Assembly (NCBI GenBank): GCA_026004775.1
Contig: BPJU01000014.1
Location: 109,497-173,496, forward strand
Direction of reading: 5' to 3'
DNA from: Pirellulaceae bacterium
GTDB lineage: Bacteria; Planctomycetota; Planctomycetia; Pirellulales; Pirellulaceae
Length of the DNA: 64,000 nt
Numbering within the stretch: position 1 is the first letter of the stretch; every line of letters begins with the position of its first letter. Below, piece by piece: positions 56,483 through 64,000 of the stretch. Position numbers and translations under genes: made by a program. Under the pieces are notes generated by a model. The model searched no databases. It worked only from the letters and a program-made list of their open reading frames with translations, and was not told the DNA's origin.

Positions 56483-56818
56483 ATGAAATTGCCTTTTGAG
56501 GCGTCGTTGCTGCGGGTTTTCATCGGAGAAAACGATAAGGCTGACGGCAAGCCCTTGCACGAAGTGATCGTCACCGCGGCGCGGAAACGCGGACTGGCCG
56601 GTGCTACGGTGTTGCGCGGCATTCTCGGTTTCGGTGCCCACAGCCGTATCCATACGGCCAAACTTCTGCGGCTGTCGGAAGACCTTCCCATCGTCATCGA
56701 AATCGTCGACGCCGAGGAGAAGATCGAAGCATTCCTGCCGGAACTCGATCAGTGGATCAGCGAAGGACTGGTAACGATCGAGAAAGTCCGGGTCATCGCG
56801 TACCGGCACGGTTCCTGA
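56483..56818 (+). CDS. DUF190 family protein linked to crcB
   Basis: A 111-residue soluble protein with the DUF190 signature: LLRVFIGENDKADGKPLHEV, RKRGLAGATVLRGILGFGAH and VEIVDAEEKIEAFLPELD. DUF190 genes often follow crcB; the fold resembles PII-like signal proteins, so a regulatory role in fluoride export is a fair guess. The gene starts 28 bp after crcB (AGAGTCGATC ATG) and is probably in the same operon. It ends shortly before the convergent pseudokinase gene. Confidence 0.9.
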   Translation: MKLPFEASLLRVFIGENDKADGKPLHEVIVTAARKRGLAGATVLRGILGFGAHSRIHTAKLLRLSEDLPIVIEIVDAEEKIEAFLPELDQWISEGLVTIEKVRVIAYRHGS

Positions 56819-56910
56819 GGTTGCTGTTGCCGGTGTGGAGTTGCCTGGGACTGCTCGAGATGCTGCCGTCGGGGGCAGTGGTTGCTGAACCCAACCGACG
56901 CCAGCGGTGC

Positions 56911-59834
56911 TCAGCCGCTTACCTTTTCCAGCCACACATGCCGCTCGCCCGCTTGGTTCCCCGAGCAGAAATTGCCATACTCCAGAGCGATGGCGCGGTC
57001 CTGAATCGAAATACCATACACAGCGTTGTTCTCACATGTGTTGTGGCACACCGCGCCGAAGGCCGACTCCTGGAACTGGATGCCGGTTGCCTGATTACCC
57101 GAACAGTTGTTCCGCTCGACGAGCACCTCGGCCTGATTGGCGACGGCGATACCCACTCCCTGGTTGCCCGAACAGCTATTGCCGATGACTTCACCTTTGG
57201 CCTTGCTGACGAAAGCGATGCCGGCGTGGCAGTTTTCATGGCACTGATTGTGCAACACGTTCACCGACGCGCTGTCGGCCACCCAGATGCCCACATGCTC
57301 ATTGTGCCGGCATTCATTCGCCCAAGCTATTCCCTGTGCCGACTTGGCAAAACCAATTCCCGGCTGGCTGTTTCGTATGCATCGGTTGTGCTCAACGGTG
57401 AACTCGGCGTGTTCCGTCACCCATATCCCCGCTCCTTCATTGCCGCAACAGGAATTATCCTTCACCGTGCCGTTTGAACTTCCGCTACACACGATCCCTA
57501 CTTTGGTGTTGTCCTCACACGAGTTGTGTTCGATGCGAAACCGGGCTTTGCCTCCGACATGTATCCCATGGATGCTGTTCCTATGGCACACGTTGCCCGT
57601 GATCGTGCCCGACGAGTTATACACGCAATTGATGCCGACACCGTAGTTGCCGCTGCAATCGTTCTTTTCGATGATTACGGTGGCTCTTCCGCCGACCCAA
57701 ACCCCACAGTTCGAACTCCAGGTGCACTTGTTGGATCGCACGACGCAGTCAGCCGTCGTTTCAATCCAGATGCCAGTGTCACTAGTTATGCATACAGGCG
57801 TTCCGCTCCAGAATGGCTGTCGCATTATGGCAAACATAAATCCCTATCAGTGCCGTACAGGCAAGTGTTCCGCCTTGCCGTCACCTTCGCGTCGTTGCCA
57901 AAAGCGATGTTGGGATGCCCGCTACGCTCACAACGATTTTGCTCTACCAACACTTCCGCCCTGCCTCCCACGGCAATGGCATTTTCGCCACTACGGTTAG
58001 CGTAGTTCCCTCGTACTATACCTTTGCTATTATCGCCGAAGAAAATTCCTACAGACGAATTGTGTTCCAGATTATTGTGTTCCACTGTGGCGACGACATC
58101 TCCGTGAACGGCGATGCCGTGTCGATTATGACGAGCTATGTTATAGCCCACAACGGCTTTGCAAGCACGGTCCAAGTACAGGCCGGGCCACTCATTATGA
58201 GTGAACAGGTTATCCTCGATTCGTACGTGTCCGGTACAACTTGCATACATCCCGTTCTTGGGGTGATGGGCGCACCGATTGCGGCGAGCAACTCCCGAGC
58301 TGCTTTCCAGGAAGACGATTCCCGGGTAGTTGTTGTGATGGCAATAGTTGTCACAAACGGCGACGTGTGAACTTCCGCCGATACGGATTCCTTGCATTGT
58401 GTTAGAGTGGCAGTGGTTGCCGCAACAGGCACCGGCCGAGTGATTTCGAAAATCGATGCCATAGCGGTTACCGGAACATTCGGTCGCTCCGATGAACACG
58501 TCGGAATCGGCCACCAGAATGCCGCGTCCGGAGTTGTTATCGCAGCGACAGTTGACAATCCCTCCTATGGACGACTCAATACGCAAGCCGGCCCCGGTTA
58601 CACGACCTCGCTGGCGAGCTCCAGAAAAAACGCACGATTCGATGACTGCGTGTGACTGCTCTACGACTAATACATCAGCAGGATTCTGTCCTTCATACCG
58701 AATCGACAAACCCGAAAGGTAGAAGGGGCCGCCACCCAGCAACCTCAGGCTGTAAGGCGATGCCCGCGAAACAACCACCGTCGCTTCTTTCCCGGCGCCG
58801 AGAAGACGAACGGGCCGGTCCACCTCCAACGGCGAATCCAAATCGTGGAGCCCCTCCGTTAGACGAATCGTCAACTCCCCAGGCACCGCCGCATTCGCCC
58901 GCACGGCTTCGGCTATCGTTCGATAATCGGCTTTTCCGGAAGGATCGACAGTCAGAACCTGAGCGCGCGGTTGCCCAGCAGGCCATGTCGAAAGACGGCA
59001 CTGCCCCAAGAAAAAAATTTTGTTCTTCGGCCCTAGGGTGGCTTCGGCCAGTTGACGCACCCAGTCGACGGCACGTCCCTCGGGACGATCGTCGGGCGAT
59101 GGGGCCAGAAAACGGCGAATACATGCAGCCTCTTCGGAAGGTAGTTGCTCGATAGCCGGTCTGCCCTCCCGCTGACGTCGCTGTACCCGGCGCGACTCAT
59201 TACCGAACGGTTCCTGTCCCGTGCGCAAACGCACGTATGTCGCAATCAGCGAGTAACGGTCGCAGGTGGGATGAACGGCGTCGGATTGGATTTCGGGCGA
59301 TGTGTACGCCAACAGATGCTGTTGCGATGCCGGCAACGGCGGAGCGTTGCCAAAGTGACACGGATGAAAATCTCCCAACCGCACCGATCCTTCGCACATA
59401 AAAAGATTGGAAGGTTTCACGTTTCGGTGATAAATGCCCTGCTCGTTGAGATAATCTATCGCTTCCGCTGCCTGGAAAAGGTAGCGGAGCAGGTGTTTGA
59501 TCGGAATCCCTTCTCCTCCCGCACTACGGCGTTGCTGATCGTATTCCAGCAGGGTTTGGTCGGCTCGCCGCCACACCGTAACCAGGTGATCCTGCACCAG
59601 GAACGTCTCAGCCAGTGGCAGAAAGCGTGGATGGCACGACAATGCCGTCCGCCATATAGCCGCCAGCCCATCCGTGCGTGCCTGAGGAAACGGCCGTTTG
59701 CTCACCTTCAAGGCCCATGAGTTGCCGTCGATCGATTCGTGGTATGATTCCCAAAATGGCCCCGCGTCCAGCGGCCGGCTAACACGCCACCGTCCGGTTT
59801 TCTTCAATGACCTGCGAACCTGGTTTATTGCCAT
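56911..59834 (-). CDS. Pseudokinase fused to Cys-rich right-handed beta-helix, with frameshift(s)
   Basis: Two overlapping frames (59834-57825 and 57837-56911) form one gene. Residues about 15-265 have a protein-kinase fold but with degenerate catalysis: the glycine loop is PLDAGPFWESYHE, the ATP-site Lys is kept (Lys43 in WALKVSK), HRD is HRN at 136-138 (YHRNVKPSN) and DFG is DFHP at 155-158. This suggests a pseudokinase. After a linker comes a parallel beta-helix of about 23-residue rungs with regular N-x-C-x-x-N and GI motifs (NHCHSNTMQGIRI, NECRHNEHVGIWV), giving ladders of Asn and Cys. The helix continues through a third frame (GIYVCHNATAILERN), so bases are misread near 57850 and 57783. 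No signal peptide or TM helix is visible. It might bind other proteins as a scaffold. Confidence 0.8.
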
Positions 59835-59847
59835 TTGTTCGTCACTA

Positions 59848-60084
59848 CTAGTTGGTCAAGAACGTGCCAGCCAACACTAAGCCCCCGCCAGCAGCCACAT
59901 CCCAAACCGCGTCCAACGAAAGCATGTGATCCACGCTCTGCAAGCGGATGAAGCATTTCCGGCGGCCCCAGCATAGCAAACGCTCCCCAATTATATCGGG
60001 CTTACCTTCAACGACAATTGCTTGTGGCCGGCCCCATACCAGCAACCGGGCCAGGTAGATCCACAGGAAATATCGTTCGAACAC
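59848..60084 (-). CDS. Possible small gene upstream of the pseudokinase
   Basis: A 78-codon frame (start GTG at 60084) that stops 13 bp before the pseudokinase start, a spacing that would suit an operon. The translation is hydrophobic at first (YFLWIYLARLLVWGRPQAIV) and has no recognised domain, and there is no good ribosome-binding site. The remaining sequence between the pseudokinase and tRNA-Pro holds nothing else I can name. Confidence 0.3.
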   Translation of the reverse strand: MFERYFLWIYLARLLVWGRPQAIVVEGKPDIIGERLLCWGRRKCFIRLQSVDHMLSLDAVWDVAAGGGLVLAGTFLTN

Positions 60085-60143
60085 TCAAACGTGAACGATA
60101 CGGTGTTGCCGACGAGTCCAAGCCGATGCGACCAGAAGCTGAG

Positions 60144-60219
60144 TCGGGGCGGGCGGATTTGAACCGCCGACCTCTTGCACCCCAAGCAAGCGCGCTAATC
60201 CAGGCTGCGCTACGCCCCG
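60144..60219 (-). tRNA. tRNA-Pro (GGG anticodon)
   Basis: A 76-nt cloverleaf on the minus strand. The acceptor stem is CGGGGCG paired with CGCCCCG, discriminator A. The D arm is GCGCAGCCTGGATTAGCGC. The anticodon stem-loop is CTTGC-TTGGGGT-GCAAG with anticodon GGG, reading Pro CCC/CCU. The T arm is GGCGGTTCAAATCCGCC with the invariant TTCAAAT. CCA is not encoded, as is common outside enterobacteria. Confidence 0.95.
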
Positions 60220-60826
60220 TCCGACCCTCCTTATGTTACACGATTCATTGCCGAACACGCAATCGGGGTCAAGTCCAGTTTGTCCCCAGTCCTGAACACC
60301 GTTCCGGGCGGCCCGCGCACAGCATCTAACTGCTTTTTCATGGTCAACATCGAGTTAATGAAGTGTCCGTAACCAACGCCAACCACATGGAACTCAGCAG
60401 TCCCCCAGGGAACAGCACCAGTCGCCGGCGTGGCAATGAGCATGAGCATGCAGCAGCCGGCTTAGCCGTAGCAACGGCGCAAGGCCGACACATGCAGTAA
60501 TAAGCCGAACCGTTCTGACGTTTGAATCCGCGTATCACAGAGTGAGGTCGAGATGATCCGTACCAGGCGGCCGGTGTAACACGCCGGATCTCTTCGCTTG
60601 AGTGAGCAAGCCGAAGTGCACGGCCAACGCCGTCTACCCGCGATTTCCTCACAAAAGTCGAGCATGGTGTGCCACCCGTATGGCATTCAAAACAAGGCCA
60701 CATAGGTTCTGTTTTTCCGAAAATTTGCTACGCTGCTTGGAATGGCGGCGCTCGATTGCGGGCACGCATCGAGTAGCCGCAGACAAAGGCACAGGGAATC
60801 TCGCGCCATTCAAGGAGGAACCACGG
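60220..60826. other. Intergenic with one GGGGTC...GTCCCC palindrome
   Basis: About 600 bases between tRNA-Pro and the second RAYT-like gene. At 60265-60287 a GGGGTCAAGTCC...TTTGTCCCC imperfect palindrome resembles the repeat cores downstream of that gene. Nearby codons on the minus strand (GYGHFINSMLTMKKQLD) might be a decayed coding piece. No confident gene. Confidence 0.5.
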
Positions 60827-62587
60827 ATGGCTCGGCCACGACGCTGCGACGTTTTTTCGACGGGTGACGTGGTCCGCCTGTTGTGCGGCTCGACCTGCGT
60901 GCGCCAAGAGGGGCTTATCCGGCGAGACCCATCACGAGTAGACGAGCGCATCGACCGGCCACTCTTCTTGTTCGAAAAGGTGGTGCACTACGCCAGCGTC
61001 TTCGGCCTGGTAGTCTACTCATGCACGATACTGCCCGAGGCGATTCTGATCAGCTTGCAGCTACGACCCGATTGGGTAAAAAGCTGGTCGAACGAGGAAG
61101 TGCTCCAGCGAGCCTGGAAGGGACTTCGCAAACTGGTCAGAGAGTATTGCAAAGAGAACGGTATTGAATGCCGGTGGAAGAGAAATCCTCCAGCGGTGCT
61201 GCTGGAAGACCAAAAGTTCCAGAAAGAAATGCGGGAGAGGCTCTCGTCCGTATCGCTGTTCATGAAGCTTATCAAACAGACTTCGGCTTTTCACTTTAAC
61301 CGTGAAGATGGTGTGCGCGGGTGCTTTTGGTCCGAGCGGTTTTCTGGCACTCCGGAGAAGAGCCCGGCGGATTCGGTGACCATGAACATGCTGATCGACG
61401 CACACCCGGTGGCGGTGCGGATGGTGCCGGTCTTGGAGCAGCCGCACCATGGTTCTGGGTGGTGCCGGCTGGTCTATGCGATCCAGGTGTGCGGTGTGGA
61501 GGTCACCGAGGAAACGCTGGCCGATACGCCTCAGTTAAGCGAAGAGGTGCGTGCCTCGTTGGGCAGAGCTTTTCGATTGCTCAGAGAAGGCATGCAGCGG
61601 GTAGTGGATGGGGATATCGATGATGGCGAGCTAACCGAAGAGGCCGACTTGTCCGACGAGACAACCGCTGAATCTTCGGCTGTTGAACAAACAGAGGCTC
61701 CGGCGGCAGGTGGCCAGGTGCCGGGTAACTCGGAAACATCGTTTGACGAAGCGGCGGCGTCGGGTGCACCTACTGAAGAAACGGTGGCTGCTTCGCCAGG
61801 TGGGCAAGTGCCATCTCGTTCGGGAGGTGGGCAAGCGCGAGCGGAGTTGCGAGGTTCTCGTAATAAGACTTCCCGTGGCGCGGCTGGCAGGCAGGAAGCC
61901 GAGCGTGATGGACGACGAAAATTTCCGGTGCCGCCCATCAAGCTGGGTCCGGTGGACTGCCGCAGGTACAGCAGTGAGATGGGCGAGGGCGTTTCCTGGC
62001 AGCATGCTCTTGGGATTGGGCCGATCGACGAAGTGGAGTGGGCTGAGCTTGTGCGGTTGGTGGGGGCGACCTGGTGTGCATGGCGGCAGATCAAGCCAGA
62101 GGACCAGGACGTGGTGTTTGACAAGAAGCGGTATGACGAGTGGAGGCAGGGCCAGCGGGAGTTCCGGATGGGGGCCTTGGACGAGCAGCAGCTTCAAAGG
62201 GCTCGGCAGAAGCTGATCGAGTGGCTTACCGAGTGTGCGCGTGTGGGTCGGGTGCCGGGCTTGTTGGGGGAGGAAGATCGAGCGAGGTGGGCCGATCGGT
62301 TGTTGGCGGCTCGCCAGACGCCGGAGGAGTTGGCCGACGAGGTGGCTGAGCTGTTGGGGGTGAGTGAGGAACGGATGGCGGAGCTACGAGGGGCGTTGGC
62401 TCGAGTGAAGTTGACGATCAGCCGGATTGTGGAGGCTGGCGAGTTGTGGCGGGTGGACCTGGTGCGTGGGGCTCAGGAGTTATTGGGCTTGCGCGAGTGG
62501 GTGGCTCGGCGGCGGGCCACGTTGAGGGCCCAGGCTGAAGGAAGCTCGGCGGAGGCCGATGCGAGGCCGCCGCCGGACACAAGTTAG
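60827..62587 (+). CDS. Second RAYT-like protein lacking HUH and Tyr residues
   Basis: A 586-residue paralogue of the protein at 45709-47346. Equivalent segments are CVRQEGLIRRDPSRVDERID, YSCTILPEAILISLQLRPDW with KSWSNEEVLQRAW, LSSVSLFMKLIKQTSAFHFN and REDGVRGCFWSERF. The HUH site position holds EAILI (residues 71-75) and the catalytic Tyr region reads MNMLIDAHPVAVRM, so both catalytic elements are lost, independently in sequence from the first gene. A Glu/Ala/Thr-rich linker (about 265-370) separates this from the shared C-terminal domain (IKLGPVDCRRYSSE, GIGPIDEVEWAELVRLVGAT, VPGLLGEEDRARWADRLLAA). AAGGAGG lies 8 nt before the ATG at 60827, an excellent start signal. Repeats with GGGGTCTGTCCCC cores lie downstream and one relative upstream. 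Confidence 0.8.
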   Translation: MARPRRCDVFSTGDVVRLLCGSTCVRQEGLIRRDPSRVDERIDRPLFLFEKVVHYASVFGLVVYSCTILPEAILISLQLRPDWVKSWSNEEVLQRAWKGLRKLVREYCKENGIECRWKRNPPAVLLEDQKFQKEMRERLSSVSLFMKLIKQTSAFHFNREDGVRGCFWSERFSGTPEKSPADSVTMNMLIDAHPVAVRMVPVLEQPHHGSGWCRLVYAIQVCGVEVTEETLADTPQLSEEVRASLGRAFRLLREGMQRVVDGDIDDGELTEEADLSDETTAESSAVEQTEAPAAGGQVPGNSETSFDEAAASGAPTEETVAASPGGQVPSRSGGGQARAELRGSRNKTSRGAAGRQEAERDGRRKFPVPPIKLGPVDCRRYSSEMGEGVSWQHALGIGPIDEVEWAELVRLVGATWCAWRQIKPEDQDVVFDKKRYDEWRQGQREFRMGALDEQQLQRARQKLIEWLTECARVGRVPGLLGEEDRARWADRLLAARQTPEELADEVAELLGVSEERMAELRGALARVKLTISRIVEAGELWRVDLVRGAQELLGLREWVARRRATLRAQAEGSSAEADARPPPDTS

Positions 62588-62950
62588 GCGAGTCGCTGGG
62601 CTGTCTAAGCAGGCCGAGCTTCTTGCGGCGACTTCGTTGCATGGGTTGCTTGATAGGAGCTTGGGGCTGTTTAGACGGTGCCAATCTTTTGTCGGGGCAT
62701 CTTGTTTTTTCAAGCCGGGCACCCGGTGAGGGGCAGGGTCTTGTCTTTGGTGTGTTGAGAAGCTCTTTCCGGGGATTTTGTGGGCCGAATTCTGGCCGCA
62801 TCCGATGAAGAAGCGAGGCTGGGGAAGCCGAGCCGCGCGGGTTGGCTGCACTAAAAGTGTAACGGCTGGTGTCCAATGGAGGGGAACCAGGTGGCGGCCC
62901 GTGGGCAAAAACCTAGGGAACCTGACCCCTTCGGGAGCCGCGAAACTGCC

Positions 62951-63440
62951 GGGGTCTGTCCCCGCCCGATTGGAAATATGAGGGGTCTGTCCCCCAATTT
63001 CGCCCACGGACAGCCGGAGGCGGGGCCCGCTCGGTCAACGCCGTTTGGGTCGGGAGCCCGGCTCGTCGCCTCGTACCATCATGCGTGCCAGCCTGGTCCG
63101 TCGCGCCACGTCATCGGGCCCACCAGCTTGGGCGCCCATCCGACACCACTCGAAAGCACCAGCCTCACCTCGCACCCGACACCACGGTCGCGCGAGTTTG
63201 GGTCCTCATCGAAAGCCGATCAACAAACGAGGCTGGGGCCGGCCGACCCGCGCGGGCCGACCGGCCCCAATTGTGACGGTGGCGCTCCAACCGTGCGGAA
63301 CCGGCCGGCGGACCGCGGGTAAAAACCTACAGAACCTGACCCCGTGGGAGATGCGGAACTGCCGGGGTCTGTCCCCGGGCGAGCCACCGACTGTGGGGTC
63401 CGTCTCCCGTTGAGCGGCTGAATATGGGGGGCCCGTCCCC
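62951..63440. repeat. REP-like cores GGGGTCTGTCCCC in doublets
   Basis: Perfect 13-bp cores at 62951-62963, 62982-62994 and 63364-63376, with variants at 63395-63408 (GGGGTCCGTCTCCC) and 63426-63440 (GGGGGGCCCGTCCCC). Cores occur in closely spaced pairs about 30 bp apart, as in REPIN-type arrangements. Each doublet follows an ACCTGACCCC...GCCGGGG context. The related core at 60265 lies on the other side of the RAYT-like gene. Confidence 0.8.
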
Positions 63441-63730
63441 GGCGTTGGCCACCTACCATCCGAGGCCGACTGCTCGGGCTACGCCGCTTGGCCCAGGGAG
63501 CCTAGCCGGTCGCCTCACGCGATCGGGCCGGACCAGCATCGCCCCCGACTTACACCGGCGGTCGCGCGAGCCCCGCCCCCTCATCCCACACCAATCAATC
63601 CCCCAGCCTGGTCCGCCGCACTGCGCCGCTCGGCACCGGAGCTTGGCCGGGGTGTGAGCCAGTTCCCGTGTGAGCCTAGCCTCATCTGTGAGCCAAGCCA
63701 CGATCCGGCCGATGGTAGCGGAACACGCTA

Positions 63731-63752
63731 GCCGTTCGCGCAAGCGAACGGC
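63731..63752. repeat. Perfect hairpin GCCGTTCGC-GCAA-GCGAACGGC
   Basis: A 9-bp perfect stem closed by a GCAA (GNRA-type) tetraloop at 63731-63752, flanked by CACGCTA and GTAAGTGTTTC. I recall hairpins of this kind as dispersed extragenic repeats in planctomycete genomes. Only one copy is in this window. Confidence 0.65.
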
Positions 63753-64000
63753 GTAAGTGTTTCGATGTTCGAACTGGAAGGAGCGGGTCGAACGCTGGCA
63801 CGTTTTGCGGGGCGGTCGAGGACGGGGCACTTGTTGAAGAATTTTGGTTCGGATGTCTTGCGGCCGACGCTGGCGCGTCGGCCTGGCGACTTCCGGTACG
63901 AGCGAAGGTCAAGATCGTTTTACACCGGTTTGAACCAGCATCTTGGGTGACCCCCACGGGCGAGACGGCCGCGCTATGTGTGTGGCACGGGCGTCCTCGC

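Larger units (their letters stand above)
62588..64000. other. Repeat-rich intergenic region to the window edge
   Basis: No confident gene. The stretch contains a decayed direct repeat with a period of about 415 bp: the strings around 62800-63060 (GAGGCTGGGG, CCCGCGCGGG, AAAAACCTAGGGAACCTGAC) recur around 63225-63480 (GAGGCTGGGG, CCGCGCGGGC, AAAAACCTACAGAACCTGAC). A plus frame at 63765-63950 (61 codons) has no features. Confidence 0.55.

Noticed and set aside
63765..63950. 61-codon plus frame near the right edge
   Set aside because: No ribosome-binding site or known feature, and it lies in repeat-rich sequence.

Overview
The window looks like chromosomal DNA of a planctomycete, probably a Pirellulales-type lineage. 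The evidence is the gene content: DUF1549/DUF1553 'planctomycete cytochrome c' proteins with DUF1501 partners, a dense sulfatase island, a giant Ser/Thr kinase carrying WD40-like and beta-helix regions, a SWIM-SNF2 helicase and a DUF3179 protein. The family calls come from motifs read by eye; no database search was run.

Layout. 0-8.6 kb: a partial membrane protein, a DUF1553-DUF1501 operon, an ADP-ribosylglycohydrolase, a second DUF1501 gene without a partner, and a patch of palindromic repeats. 8.6-19.8 kb: a four-gene operon on the minus strand (DUF3179, bicupin, sulfatase, GH32 fructan hydrolase) present as a near-perfect head-to-tail duplication of about 5.35 kb. 20.0-26.6 kb: four different sulfatases in a row on the plus strand. 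27.5-34.0 kb: a giant kinase and a small L7/L12-like membrane protein. 34.5-35.7 kb: a MerR-type regulator with the Hg/Pb-type cysteine triad, a MerR-type promoter pointing away from it, and a 48-residue Cys-rich membrane peptide followed by a clear terminator. 35.9-41 kb: an exported duplicated-domain protein and a type III polyketide synthase operon (methyltransferase, FAD oxidoreductase, PKS). 41-44 kb: a SWIM-SNF2 helicase. 45-47.3 kb: a 33-bp palindromic repeat array beside a REP-transposase-like (RAYT) gene that has lost its catalytic residues. 48-59.8 kb: an acrylyl-CoA-reductase-like MDR enzyme, a dimethylformamidase-like Tat protein, an octaheme cytochrome with TPRs, a rhomboid protease, a BNR propeller overlapping a MoaD-like gene, crcB plus DUF190, and a pseudokinase fused to a Cys-rich beta-helix. 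60-64 kb: tRNA-Pro, a second RAYT-like gene with lost catalytic residues, and a different palindromic repeat family.

Themes. The first half is dominated by exported degradation enzymes (sulfatases, GH32). The two RAYT-like proteins share a C-terminal domain and both lack the HUH and Tyr residues, yet each lies beside its own repeat family; this is the strongest candidate for something undescribed. The MerR plus Cys-rich peptide unit is the second. Several genes (GH32 copy 1, sulfatase copy 2, octaheme cytochrome, rhomboid, pseudokinase) are broken by apparent single-base insertions. These may be sequencing or assembly errors, and the duplication should be checked for the same reason.
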